Below are positions 1 to 9,916 of a stretch of DNA of 64,000 nucleotides, piece by piece. Below the pieces are notes generated by a model, which searched no databases, was not told the DNA's origin, and was given only the letters and a program-made list of their open reading frames with translations. This DNA is from Marinobacter sp. (GTDB taxonomy: Bacteria > Pseudomonadota > Gammaproteobacteria > Pseudomonadales > Oleiphilaceae): positions 1 through 64,000 of the forward strand of contig JAIUMV010000007.1 in NCBI GenBank assembly GCA_022565395.1, read 5' to 3'. Position 1 is the first letter of the stretch. Every line of letters starts with the position of its first letter. The position numbers and the translations under genes were made by a program.

Positions 1-25
1 TCAGCACTACTTCCCGTTCCTGCAT
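1..25 (-). CDS. sufT: Probable start of SufT (DUF59), partial
   Basis: An ATG read from the minus strand gives MQEREVVL before the window ends. SufT/DUF59 proteins, which help Fe-S cluster maturation, typically begin with a similar E-R-E-x-V-x-L string, and sufT often follows sufA in Proteobacteria. Only eight codons are visible, so the call rests on that short match plus the position downstream of sufA on the same strand. A 259-bp gap holding a palindromic repeat separates it from sufA, so it may be transcribed from its own promoter. Confidence 0.4.
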
Positions 26-82
26 GCCGTTCTCTGGCCTCTTTAATCGTCGTTAATGCGTTCGGTGGAAAGAGCTCTATTA

Positions 83-259
83 GCCGCGGAATCCGCGGAA
101 GAACGCGGAAAAAAGACAAAGATTTTTTGCCACGGACGCCACGGGCTTACACGGACAAAGACAAAAATACTTTATTATCTTTTCGTCCGTGCGTGTTCGT
201 GTCGTCCGTGGCTAATCAGTTAGTTCTGCCTTTCCGCGTCCTTCCGCGGATTCCGCGGC
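83..259. repeat. Nested palindromic intergenic repeat, copy 1
   Basis: Outer arms at 83-110 and 232-259 are reverse complements at 27 of 28 positions (core CCGCGGAATCCGCGGAA). Inner arms at 129-156 and 185-212 (core GCCACGGACG) match at 22 of 28. The element fills the sufA-sufT gap. A related copy with the same outer arm lies at 58142-58301. No ORF or transposase is associated. It looks like a dispersed REP/MITE-like element that could fold into a long hairpin in the suf transcript. Confidence 0.75.
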
Positions 260-284
260 AAACCAAGTCCTTCCTAAAAGCCAA

Positions 285-638
285 TCAGCTGACTGTAAAG
301 CTCTCGCCGCAGCCGCATTCGCCGGTTACGTTGGGGTTTCTGAACATGAACATGCTGTTCACCCCCTGGGTAACATAGTCAATTTCGGTGCCGCTCACAA
401 AGCCCAGGTGCTGCTGGCGAACATAGACTTTCACCCCGTCAAAGTCGAATATCTGGTCGTCTTCGTGGGGTTCGGTGACCCATTCGGTGTCGTATTTGTA
501 CCCGGAGCAGCCGCTTTTTTTGACCCCCAGCCGGATGCCCAATGCGTCTGGCTTCTTGGCCAGTTGCTTACGGGTGTGGGCGATGGCCGTGGGCGTCATG
601 GAGACACCGAGGTCAGGGGTAAAGGTTTCTACTGTCAT
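285..638 (-). CDS. sufA: A-type Fe-S carrier SufA (HesB/IscA family)
   Basis: A 117-residue A-type carrier that receives Fe-S clusters from the SufBCD scaffold and passes them to apoproteins in the cytoplasm. The three family cysteines are visible: one in SGCSGYKY and two in GECGCGES near the C-terminus. The N-terminal stretch VSMTPTAIAHTRKQL is typical of the family. It lies 14 bp after sufS as the last gene of the tight sufC-D-S-A run. Being in a suf operon argues for SufA rather than IscA, though the sequence alone separates the two poorly. Confidence 0.92.
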   Translation of the reverse strand: MTVETFTPDLGVSMTPTAIAHTRKQLAKKPDALGIRLGVKKSGCSGYKYDTEWVTEPHEDDQIFDFDGVKVYVRQQHLGFVSGTEIDYVTQGVNSMFMFRNPNVTGECGCGESFTVS

Positions 639-652
639 CAGCTCACCTCCCG

Positions 653-1894
653 TCAGGCAAACAGGCGCTGGATTTTTTGCAGGGCAGCGAATAGCTGCTC
701 CACCTCATCCAGCGTGTTGTAAAACGCAAATGAGGCCCGGGCGGTGCCGGGCACGCCGTAGAAGTCCATCAGCGGCATGGCGCAGTGGTGGCCGGTGCGG
801 ATGGCGATGCCTTGTTGGTCCAGCAGGGTGCCAATGTCACTGGGGTGCAAGCCGGCAATCTTGAAGGAAAGGACAGGCACTTTGTGCTTTGCAGTGCCAA
901 TGATGTCCATGCCGGGCACGCTGTCCACCAGGGCATTGGCCCGCAGTAACAGGGCATGCTCTGCGGCTTCCAGGGCGTTGCGGTCCAGGCCATTGATATA
1001 GTCAATGGCAGCCGCCAGACCTACTGCTTCAGCAATGGCCGGGGTACCCGCTTCGAATTTGTAGGGCAGGGTGTTCCAGGTGGTTTTTTCAAAGCTCACG
1101 CGCTCGATCATTTCGCCGCCGCCCTGGTAGGGGGGCATGGCTTCCAGTACGCTTTCCCGGCCGTAGAGCACGCCGATGCCGGTGGGGCCAAACAGCTTGT
1201 GGGCGGAGAAAGCGTAGAAGTCACAATCCAGCGCTTGTACATCAGGCTGGTAATGGGGCACCGCCTGAGCGCCGTCAATGACGGTGATGGCACCGGCTGC
1301 CTTGGCTGCGCGGACCAGTTCCACCACCGGGTTCACTGTGCCCAGTACGTTCGACACATGGGTAACCGCCAGCACGCGGGTGCGCTCACCCAGCTGACTA
1401 TGGAAGCTATCCATATCCAGCTCACCCTCCGGGGTGACGGCGATAACCTTCAATACTGCGCCGGTGCGCTCCGCCAGCATCTGCCAGGGCACGATATTAG
1501 CGTGGTGTTCCATATGGCTGACGAGAATTTCGTCGCCGGCCCGCAGGCGAGGTGCCAGACCATTGGCCACCAGGTTGATGGCTTCGGTGGTGCCACGGGT
1601 CCAGATGATTTCCCGGGTGCTAGCGGCATTGAGGAATGCCTGCACGGTTTTGCGCGCGCCTTCAAAGGCGTTGGTAGCGCGGTCGCCGAGGGTGTGGGCC
1701 CCACGGTGAACGTTGGAGTGCATTTCCCGGTAGTAGCGATCCATGGCATCCAGCACCGCCAGAGGTTTCTGGGCGGAGGCGCCGTTGTCCAGATACACCA
1801 GGGGCTTGCCGTTCACCTGCTGCGACAGAATTGGAAAGTCGCGGCGGATGGCAGCAATGTCCAGCGGATTATGGGCCATGGATAAATCGCTCAC
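653..1894 (-). CDS. sufS: Cysteine desulfurase SufS
   Basis: A 413-residue group II cysteine desulfurase (PLP enzyme) that takes sulfur from cysteine as a persulfide for Fe-S assembly. The PLP lysine is K233 in the AFSAHKLFGPTG motif, and the persulfide cysteine is C371 in RTGHHCAMPLM. His127/H130 in the VSHMEHHAN region belong to the cofactor pocket. The chosen start is 5 bp downstream of sufD. No SufE or SufU partner is visible in the window; one may follow sufT beyond the left edge. Confidence 0.95.
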   Translation of the reverse strand: MSDLSMAHNPLDIAAIRRDFPILSQQVNGKPLVYLDNGASAQKPLAVLDAMDRYYREMHSNVHRGAHTLGDRATNAFEGARKTVQAFLNAASTREIIWTRGTTEAINLVANGLAPRLRAGDEILVSHMEHHANIVPWQMLAERTGAVLKVIAVTPEGELDMDSFHSQLGERTRVLAVTHVSNVLGTVNPVVELVRAAKAAGAITVIDGAQAVPHYQPDVQALDCDFYAFSAHKLFGPTGIGVLYGRESVLEAMPPYQGGGEMIERVSFEKTTWNTLPYKFEAGTPAIAEAVGLAAAIDYINGLDRNALEAAEHALLLRANALVDSVPGMDIIGTAKHKVPVLSFKIAGLHPSDIGTLLDQQGIAIRTGHHCAMPLMDFYGVPGTARASFAFYNTLDEVEQLFAALQKIQRLFA

Positions 1895-1899
1895 GGGGC

Positions 1900-3186
1900 T
1901 CAGGCTCCCTCAAAACTCTGTTCAATAAAGCGGACCAAGCGGGCATGGGCGGCATCCCGCACCGGCTCCACCGGAATCTGCTCAATCAGTTCGTTGATAA
2001 AGGCCATGCTCAGCAGCGTGCCGGCTTCTTTGCGGTCGATACCGCGTGACACCAGGTAAAACAGGGATTCTTCATCCAGCTGGCCGACGGTAGCACCGTG
2101 GGCGCACTTCACATCGTCAGCGTAGATTTCCAGTTCGGGCTTGGTGTCGATCTCCGCGCCGGTAGAGAGCAGCAGGTTTTTGTTGCTCATGTTGGCATTG
2201 GATTTCTGCGCATCCGGATGAATGTGAATGCGGCCATTGAATACGGCGTGGGACTTGTCGGCAGCGATGTTGCGGTAGCTTTCTTCGCTCTCGCAATGGG
2301 GTGCGACGTGTTCGATGACCGTGTGGTTGTCCAGATGCTGCTGGCCCTGGGTCACGGCGACGCCGTTAAGTTTGCACTCGGCCCCTTTGCCTTCCAGACA
2401 TACGCGCAGGTCATGGCGGCGCAGGGGGCCACCAAAGCCGACACAATGGCTTTCGAAGCGTGCGTTGGCCTGCAGTCTGGCTGCGGTGGCGCCGATGTGC
2501 TGGGTCTGCTGGCCTTCAATGGTCAGGCGTACGCTGGTGATATTGGCGCCATCAGCCAGGCTGAATTCGGTGACGGTGTTTACCAGCGCCTGGGCTTCAC
2601 CGACACTGGTGTACTCTTCCACCAGCGTCAGCTGGCTGTGTTGGCCGGCTTCCACGTAGATGCGGGGGTAGGCGCTGCCAGCCTTGTCGCCGCCGTTTTC
2701 GCAGAACACGAACAACGGCTTGTCCAGCACGGCATTCTTAGCCAGTCGGATCAGCAGGCCATCTTCAAAGCGGGCGCTGTTGAGGCGGGCAAACTGCACG
2801 GCCTTGCTGTCCAGGGTGTTGTCCAGTCGCTCTGCCAGTTGGGCAGCGTCGGCGTCTTCCAGGTTCCGGAAGGCCAGTACTTCAACGCCACTGACGTCGG
2901 GTAGTTCACTGGCGTCCAGGTCCAGCTGGCCATTGCGTATCACCACCCGGTAGGCATCGCCGTTGTGGAATGCGGTGTTGCTGCTGCCGCCGACAAGGGT
3001 GCCCGCGAGGCTATCGTCCAGTTGCAGGTGGCGACTGGAGTATTTCCAATTCTCGGTTTTGCGGGTCGGCACCGGCATGTCAGCCAGAGCTGTGGCTCGC
3101 TGCTGACGCATGGTTTTCAGGGCGTCAGGTAATGTGCTGCCTGCGCTTTGCAGGAAGGCGCCGGACAGGGTTGCTTGTGGGTTCAT
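1900..3186 (-). CDS. sufD: Fe-S cluster assembly protein SufD
   Basis: A 428-residue SufD, the scaffold subunit that pairs with SufB and SufC. The C-terminal block has the family pattern with HTVIEHVAPHCESE, FNGRIHIHPDAQKS and LYYLVSRG-like LFYLVSRGI. The open frame extends 36 codons further upstream, but that part overlaps sufC. The ATG at 3186 has a GGAGGCCGGG ribosome site and lies 10 bp after the sufC stop, so it is preferred. The protein is part of the sufBCDSA operon. Confidence 0.93.
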   Translation of the reverse strand: MNPQATLSGAFLQSAGSTLPDALKTMRQQRATALADMPVPTRKTENWKYSSRHLQLDDSLAGTLVGGSSNTAFHNGDAYRVVIRNGQLDLDASELPDVSGVEVLAFRNLEDADAAQLAERLDNTLDSKAVQFARLNSARFEDGLLIRLAKNAVLDKPLFVFCENGGDKAGSAYPRIYVEAGQHSQLTLVEEYTSVGEAQALVNTVTEFSLADGANITSVRLTIEGQQTQHIGATAARLQANARFESHCVGFGGPLRRHDLRVCLEGKGAECKLNGVAVTQGQQHLDNHTVIEHVAPHCESEESYRNIAADKSHAVFNGRIHIHPDAQKSNANMSNKNLLLSTGAEIDTKPELEIYADDVKCAHGATVGQLDEESLFYLVSRGIDRKEAGTLLSMAFINELIEQIPVEPVRDAAHARLVRFIEQSFEGA

Positions 3187-3196
3187 CCCGGCCTCC

Positions 3197-3955
3197 TTAT
3201 TTGGCTGCGTCTTCGTCGATACCCAGCCAGCCGTAGCCACGCTCTTCCAGTTCCAGTGCCAGTTCTTTGCCGCCGGACTTGATGATCTTGCCACCGGCCA
3301 GTACGTGCACGTAGTCGGGTACGATGTGGTCCAGCAGGCGCTGGTAGTGAGTAACCATCAGGATGGCCCGGTCCTGGGCGCGCAGCGCATTAACGCCGTC
3401 AGCGACGACTTTGAGGGCGTCGATGTCGAGGCCTGAGTCGGTTTCGTCAAGGATGGCCAGCTTGGGCTGCAGCAGCAGGGCCTGCATGATTTCATTGCGC
3501 TTCTTCTCGCCACCGGAGAAGCCTTCGTTGACGCCCCGTTTCAGAAAGTCCGGGTTAAGGTCTACCTGTTTGGAGGTTTCCCGGGCAAGCTTCATGAATT
3601 CGACGGCGCTCATTTCTGGCTCGCCTTTGTGCTTGCGCATGGAGTTTACGGCTGTACGCAGAAATTGGATGTTGCTGACGCCGGGGATCTCCACCGGGTA
3701 CTGGAAGGCAAGGAAGACGCCTTCACGAGCGCGCTCTTCGGTTTCCAGTTCCAGCAGGTTTTCGCCATTGAGAGTAACTTCACCGCTGGTGACTTCAAAT
3801 GCGTCGTTGCCTGCCAGTACCTGGGACAGGGTGCTTTTACCTGAGCCGTTGGGGCCCATAATGGCGTGCACTTCCCCGGCCTTGATTTCCAGGTTGATAC
3901 CCTTGAGGATCTCTTTGCCCTCAACGGAGGCGTGCAGGTTTTTGATGCTCAGCAT
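3197..3955 (-). CDS. sufC: Fe-S assembly ATPase SufC
   Basis: A 252-residue ABC-type ATPase that powers SufBCD scaffold remodelling. It has Walker A GPNGSGKST, the Q-loop in FLAFQYPVEIPG, the SufC signature FSGGEKKRNEI, and Walker B LAILDETDSGLD. The D-loop ETDSGLDIDAL is typical of SufC and differs from transporter ATPases. Its start is 349 bp from the sufB stop, which is unusually far; the gap holds two repeat units. Downstream spacing to sufD is 10 bp. Confidence 0.96.
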   Translation of the reverse strand: MLSIKNLHASVEGKEILKGINLEIKAGEVHAIMGPNGSGKSTLSQVLAGNDAFEVTSGEVTLNGENLLELETEERAREGVFLAFQYPVEIPGVSNIQFLRTAVNSMRKHKGEPEMSAVEFMKLARETSKQVDLNPDFLKRGVNEGFSGGEKKRNEIMQALLLQPKLAILDETDSGLDIDALKVVADGVNALRAQDRAILMVTHYQRLLDHIVPDYVHVLAGGKIIKSGGKELALELEERGYGWLGIDEDAAK

Positions 3956-4018
3956 GTGTACGCTTCTCTCTTTTAACCGTCTGAATTCTTTTTTGCCCCG
4001 GCTTTGGGGGCTTCAGCC

Positions 4019-4114
4019 GTCAGGGTGTCCCTTCCGGGATACGCTGTGAATACCTCCCTGTACGCTCGACAAAATCATCCCTGATTTTGACGATCCCGGA
4101 AGGGACACCCTGAC
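4019..4114 (-). repeat. Dispersed repeat unit A in the sufB-sufC gap
   Basis: Perfect 22-bp inverted arms lie at 4019-4040 and 4093-4114 (core AGGGTGTCCCTTCCGGGAT). Between them is a small stem (4067-4077 with 4082-4092, one mismatch). Read on the minus strand, 4061-4042 gives ACAGGGAGGTATTCACAGCG, which matches 18 of 20 bases of unit B at 4244-4263. It has no T-tract like a classical intrinsic terminator. Confidence 0.85.
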
Positions 4115-4182
4115 AGCTTCCGTTATACATTTGGCGCTGTTGTCCAAAGAACTGCTGTGTGCAACTGCCAGCACAATGTTCG

Positions 4183-4294
4183 GGGCAGCGTGCTGGTTTG
4201 GCTTTCCGGGACCCTCAAAAACATGGATGTTTTTGCGGAGCCTACAGGGACGTATTCACGGCGTGTCCCGGAAAGCCCAACCGGCTCGCTGCCC
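4183..4294 (+). repeat. Dispersed repeat unit B in the sufB-sufC gap
   Basis: Arms at 4183-4212 and 4265-4294 are reverse complements at 27 of 30 positions (core GGCTTTCCGGGAC). A tight stem, CAAAAACAT at 4216-4224 with ATGTTTTTG at 4227-4235, lies inside. The segment ACAGGGACGTATTCACGGCG at 4244-4263 is shared with unit A, but on the opposite strand. The two units therefore form a head-to-head pair inside the suf operon. Confidence 0.85.
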
Positions 4295-4304
4295 ACCACC
4301 AGAA

Positions 4305-5753
<1,449 letters not shown>

Positions 5754-5955
5754 GATCGTCGCTCCGTATCTCTTGTCGAAAGGCGGGCCTTTCGATGGCC
5801 TGCCGCGTAGGGCGGTCAGGCCGGGCTCATCAGTTGGATTTCCGCAGTGGCGGCCGGCCAGTCGTTGGGCGGCGTGCAGCGGCAGAGTTGCCCAGGCGTC
5901 ATGGCCTGGTTCGCGTCCTGCGGATTATTATGATGTGACTAGTTTCTGGGGAGTG

Positions 5956-5988
5956 ATTGTACAATACCAGAGTAATTTAGTCAGGTAT
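5956..5988 (-). promoter_or_regulatory. suf promoter with IscR type-1-like operator
   Basis: On the minus strand a -35-like CTGACT (5984-5979) and -10-like TACAAT (5961-5956) are 17 bp apart. The -35 is embedded in a 25-bp imperfect palindrome at 5964-5988 with halves ATACCTGACT and ACTCTGGTAT. By my count this fits the recalled E. coli IscR type-1 consensus at 23 of 25 positions. The sufB start is about 200 bp downstream. An IscR-type repressor that senses Fe-S status is the likely controller. Confidence 0.75.
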
Positions 5989-6012
5989 TTTTGTCCGTAG
6001 GCCGATTATACC

Positions 6013-7317
6013 TCAACCAGCCGCGTCAATCAGCCGCGTTATGTAACTGTGGGCCAGTACATCCGGCGTTCCGGCGGGCTTGGGTATGCGCACCCGATAG
6101 CCGCTGCCGGGGGCGAGCACCAGCCGGCTTCCATCGTGGTTTTCCATCCCGCTGAGGGTGAACCTGACGTTGCCCGCAGGGGTTATCAGGTTTAGCGGAT
6201 CACCCTCGGCGAACCGGTTTTTGACCTCAATGTCCAGCCAGCCACCCTGATCGCCCGTCACTGCGCCAACCAGCTGCTCTGAGCCCGTCAGGGAAGAGCC
6301 CTGTTCATACAGTTGATACTCCTGGGGCAGGTGACGGCGGAAGAACCCCTCGGTGTAACCTCGGTTTGACAGGGCTTCAAGTTCGTCCATAAGCTCCATG
6401 TTGAAGGATTTTCCTGCAACGGCATCATCAATGGCCCGGCGGTAGGCTTGTGTGGTTCGGGCTACATAATAGGTGCTCTTGGTGCGCCCCTCGATCTTCA
6501 GAGAGTGAACCCCCATCGCACATAGAGCTTTTACGTGCTGCACCGCGCGCAGATCACGGGAGTTCATGATGTAGGTGCCATGCTCGTCCTCGTAGGCGGG
6601 AATGAACTCGCCCGGTCGATTGGGTTCCTCCAGCAGAATTTCCCGGGGCTCCACCAATTGGGGGCGCGGTACCAGGTCACCGGCGACATCAGTGGTGTGT
6701 TCGGTCACCTTGTAGGACCAGCGGCAGGCGTTGGTGCAGGTACCCTGATTGGCGTCTCGGTGATTCATGTAACCCGATAGCAGGCAGCGGCCGGAGTAAG
6801 CCATGCACAGGGCGCCATGGACAAACACTTCCAGCTCCATCTCCGGCACCCGGTCGCGGATTTCAGCGATTTCCTCCAGGGCCAGCTCCCGGGACAGGAT
6901 CACCCGTTTGAGCCCCTGGCGGCGCCAGAATTCGACAGTGGGCCAGTTAACAGCATTGGCCTGCACCGACAGGTGTACCTCCTGATCTGGCCAGCGCTCC
7001 CGTACCAGCATGATCAGCCCGGGATCAGACATGATGAGGGCGTCAGGGCCTAGCTCGATCACCGGTTCAAGATCCTGCAGATAGGTTTTGACTTTGCTGT
7101 TGTGGGGGGCAATGTTGGAGGCAAGGTAGAACTTTTTCCCCTGCTGGTGCGTGTAGTGGATGCCCTCTGCCAGCGCCTTGGTGTCCTTGAAGCTGTTGTT
7201 GCGTACTCGCAATGAATAACGGGGCTGGCCTGCGTACACGGCATCAGCACCATAGGCCAGTGCGGTTTTAAGGTGTTCAAATGTGCCGGCGGGGGCCAGT
7301 AGTTCAGGGGCTTGCAT
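6013..7317 (-). CDS. trhP: U32 family tRNA uridine hydroxylase TrhP (YegQ)
   Basis: A 434-residue peptidase-U32-family protein. It opens with APELLAPAGTFEHLKTALAY and has the family core VHGALCMAYSGRCLLSGYM followed by GTCTNACRW, giving the four cysteines expected for an Fe-S cluster. Length and motifs match YegQ/TrhP, which with prephenate-derived hydroxyl chemistry makes 5-hydroxyuridine at tRNA position 34. It is distinct from the shorter UbiU and UbiV paralogues at 58406-60323. GGAG precedes the ATG. The gene is divergent from the C69 gene and transcribed toward suf. Confidence 0.85.
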   Translation of the reverse strand: MQAPELLAPAGTFEHLKTALAYGADAVYAGQPRYSLRVRNNSFKDTKALAEGIHYTHQQGKKFYLASNIAPHNSKVKTYLQDLEPVIELGPDALIMSDPGLIMLVRERWPDQEVHLSVQANAVNWPTVEFWRRQGLKRVILSRELALEEIAEIRDRVPEMELEVFVHGALCMAYSGRCLLSGYMNHRDANQGTCTNACRWSYKVTEHTTDVAGDLVPRPQLVEPREILLEEPNRPGEFIPAYEDEHGTYIMNSRDLRAVQHVKALCAMGVHSLKIEGRTKSTYYVARTTQAYRRAIDDAVAGKSFNMELMDELEALSNRGYTEGFFRRHLPQEYQLYEQGSSLTGSEQLVGAVTGDQGGWLDIEVKNRFAEGDPLNLITPAGNVRFTLSGMENHDGSRLVLAPGSGYRVRIPKPAGTPDVLAHSYITRLIDAAG

Positions 7318-7507
7318 GGATAAAGAGCTCCAGATTTGCAGGTAAACGGGCTATTGTCATGGGTGCGGCCTGAGGGTGCATTGATCAGGCTCAAGGAGTG
7401 GATGCTGGTGGTGATGTAGCCTCAGGATGTTGGGCAGTCTCCCTGTCAGGCACTATGCTTAGGAGTTCCAGCGGCTCCTCGAACGTTGTAGGTGGGGTGT
7501 ACGGTAG

Positions 7508-8689
7508 ATGAGTGTGATACAGGTTGTGCGGACGGAAAGCGGTGTCTGGTTCGCCAAGAACTCGGATCGTGAGCCCCGTGAACCTCAGGTTGTGGTGCGT
7601 CAGGCGCCAGTGTTCGGTGATACGGCCCGGCTGGTGAAAACCACCTATCTGGAAATTCCCCAGGTCAGCCGCCGTTATGGTGTGCTGATGTCCAAGCCTG
7701 CCTGGTGCTGGGGGGCGGAGATGGGAGTGAATGAGAAGTGGGTGTGTATCGGCCATGCTGCAGTGTTCTCTACCCGTCGCACGCTGAAGCCTGCACTGCT
7801 CGGCATGGATCTGGTCAGACTGGGATTGGAACGCTCGGCCTCCGCCTCTGACGCCGTCACTGTGATTACCCGGTTACTGGAGGCCCATGGGCAGGGCGGT
7901 TCGGCAGGCTTCTTTGACAAGGGGTTCCATGCCGACAGCAGTTTTGTCATTGCTGACCCCGAGGAGGCCTGGGTACTTGAATGTGCAGGGGCAAGCTGGG
8001 CTGCCCGGCGTATTAACGGCGCTTATGCGGTGGCCAACGCCTATACCCTGGGCAGCCGTTACGACCTCTGTTCTCAGGACCTCGCAGCTTACCGACCGTC
8101 TTTTCGGGTTCGTTTTGATACCCACTTGATGCCCATGTTGCTGGGGGCACCCCATCGGCGGCGGTTGAGTCTGGAGGCTTTGAAAGACAGCACAAACATG
8201 ACGCTGGCCCGGTGTGCATCTAACTTACGGCTGCACCATAGCCGCAGCCGTGGCCCGGCAAGGGGGAGCAACCGGGATATCTGTCTGCATGCGGCGGGCA
8301 GTATTCGGCGGTTACAAACCACCGGTGCCATGGTGGCGTGTCTTGCCAGTGAGCCCGGTCAGCGAGGGGTCTATTTTACCGGCACCTCTGCAACCTGCCT
8401 CAGCCTGTTCCGGCCAGCCGCATTGAATGGTGATTTCAGTGTTTTGACCGAGCCCGCAGAGGCCTCCGCGGCCCCCTTATGGAGCCGTGCTGAGCGTTTA
8501 CACCGTCAGGCGTTGGTGGATCGCAGTTTTCGTCGCCAGCTGCGTGAACACCGGGACCGGGTTGAACAGCAGGTCTTTGCCTGCCAAGACCTTGAAGAGG
8601 CTGACTTGCTGGCGCAATGCTGGCTGGAGGCTATGGAAGCCGTACTGGCAACGCGGCCAGAGGCCCGAATACCCAGGTTCTGGCGCTAA
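7508..8689 (+). CDS. Secernin-like C69 family protein with Ser at the nucleophile position
   Basis: A 393-residue protein resembling secernins/C69 dipeptidases: FAKNSDREPREPQ, SKPAWCWGAEMG, LLGMDLVRLGLER, LLEAHGQGG and PEEAWVLE are all close to secernin blocks. In this Ntn-hydrolase family the nucleophile is an N-terminal Cys. Here no Cys precedes the KNSDR motif; the second residue is Ser, and a TAG codon immediately upstream of the ATG rules out a longer start. The protein is either Ser-type or catalytically changed. It ends 7 bp from the convergent EAL-HDOD gene. Substrate unknown. Confidence 0.75.
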   Translation: MSVIQVVRTESGVWFAKNSDREPREPQVVVRQAPVFGDTARLVKTTYLEIPQVSRRYGVLMSKPAWCWGAEMGVNEKWVCIGHAAVFSTRRTLKPALLGMDLVRLGLERSASASDAVTVITRLLEAHGQGGSAGFFDKGFHADSSFVIADPEEAWVLECAGASWAARRINGAYAVANAYTLGSRYDLCSQDLAAYRPSFRVRFDTHLMPMLLGAPHRRRLSLEALKDSTNMTLARCASNLRLHHSRSRGPARGSNRDICLHAAGSIRRLQTTGAMVACLASEPGQRGVYFTGTSATCLSLFRPAALNGDFSVLTEPAEASAAPLWSRAERLHRQALVDRSFRRQLREHRDRVEQQVFACQDLEEADLLAQCWLEAMEAVLATRPEARIPRFWR

Positions 8690-8696
8690 GACGCGT

Positions 8697-9911
8697 TCAG
8701 CCAACTTCCTTGAGTACGGCTTGTATCATCAAGCTGGCATCCCGGTAGAGGACCAGCAGGCGCTCGTCCATGTTGGCCAGACGGTGCTTGAGGGCTACCG
8801 CTTTTTCCACATTTATGATGATCCGCAGTATCTGTCCAAGGGGGCCTTTATGAAGGGTTATGGCCTCCTGAAGCTCGGTGGATAGGTCAAGTTGTCTGAT
8901 AAACGCGTCACGATCAACCTGCAGTAGCAAATCAACGCCAGACAGCAGGCCCACCAGAAACGCTTGGGTGGGTTCGAGGGGCTGGCGAGTGCGGGAGGCC
9001 AGCTCAAAACAGGCCTGGGCTCTTACCAGTACCAGGCGCGCAGTCTCTGGTGAAGCGGCGTTCAGGGAACCAATCAGTACCACCCAGCGGCGCAGGTTCT
9101 CCAAACCCAGCCTGACAATCACCTCCGTCAGCGAGTTGATCTTGTTTACGCCCCGATAGACCGGGCTGTTGACCACTTTCAGCAGATTGATGGCGAGTGG
9201 TGGGTCCTGGGAGAGACACTCAGTGATCCTGCCTGTGTCTGGCTCGTCGGCAAACAGAACGCCTATCAGGCGGGCCAGGTTGACTGCTGAGGGCGATAAC
9301 TTCTCCCCCATAATCAACGTGGGCTTGGCAAAAAAATAGCCCTGGAAAAGGTCGAAACCGGCATTGAAGTAGCGGTCCCGGCACGCCTGATCCTCCACCC
9401 GTTCTGCGAGCCATAGCATTTCGAACTGGCGGTGTTTGGTGCGGTATCGAATGGCCTGCTCCAGAGCGCTTGTCTCAACGTCTACTTTAATTACATAGGC
9501 AAAGGGGAGCAGGGCCTCCCAGCTGTCGCCAAACTCGAAGTCGTCAAAGGCAAAACGAAAGCCTTTGCGATGCCATTCCGCAACACACTCAACCAGTTCG
9601 GGGGTCGGCGTCAAACGTTCTACCAGTTCCACAACCACGCGTTCTGGTTCAATGGGCAGGAAGGCGCCCGAGCGGATAAAGTCAGCAGAGACGTTGATAA
9701 AGGCAGGGGTGCTGTAATGGTCTGTCTGCTCGGTGATGCCGGTGCACAGGTTGAACAGCAGTTCGCTGGTGGCGCGGCCTTCGCCCACATCCAGTGCGCT
9801 TTGGCTCAGGTCATTGCGGTAGAGTAGTTCGACAGCAAAAACCTTGTCCTCGCGGTCATGGATGGGTTGTGCCGCCAGGAGGGGGATCTTTGATTGCTGA
9901 TTGTCAGGCAT
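8697..9911 (-). CDS. EAL-HDOD signalling protein with degenerate EAL
   Basis: A 404-residue protein of the YuxH-type EAL-HDOD architecture: an EAL-like domain at about residues 10-210 and an HDOD domain at about 215-400. The EAL motif is replaced by VELLYR, and the acidic metal ligands of active phosphodiesterases are not evident, so it probably does not cleave c-di-GMP but acts as a sensor or partner. HDOD proteins commonly lack HD metal ligands, as here. GGAGG precedes the ATG, and the crotonase gene ends 5 bp upstream, so it is the last gene of a three-gene operon. Confidence 0.88.
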   Translation of the reverse strand: MPDNQQSKIPLLAAQPIHDREDKVFAVELLYRNDLSQSALDVGEGRATSELLFNLCTGITEQTDHYSTPAFINVSADFIRSGAFLPIEPERVVVELVERLTPTPELVECVAEWHRKGFRFAFDDFEFGDSWEALLPFAYVIKVDVETSALEQAIRYRTKHRQFEMLWLAERVEDQACRDRYFNAGFDLFQGYFFAKPTLIMGEKLSPSAVNLARLIGVLFADEPDTGRITECLSQDPPLAINLLKVVNSPVYRGVNKINSLTEVIVRLGLENLRRWVVLIGSLNAASPETARLVLVRAQACFELASRTRQPLEPTQAFLVGLLSGVDLLLQVDRDAFIRQLDLSTELQEAITLHKGPLGQILRIIINVEKAVALKHRLANMDERLLVLYRDASLMIQAVLKEVG

Positions 9912-9916
9912 GAAGC

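Noticed and set aside
83-259. CRISPR array
   Set aside because: The repeats are inverted arms of one palindrome, not regularly spaced direct repeats with unique spacers, and no cas genes are present.
956-1885. Long open frame antisense to sufS (309 codons)
   Set aside because: It is the complement of a clear sufS gene; the translation has no recognisable family and the frame is a GC-rich shadow.
4019-4114. Rho-independent terminator between sufB and sufC
   Set aside because: The hairpin arms are too far apart (52-bp loop) and no T-tract follows; sequence homology to the second unit shows it is a dispersed repeat.
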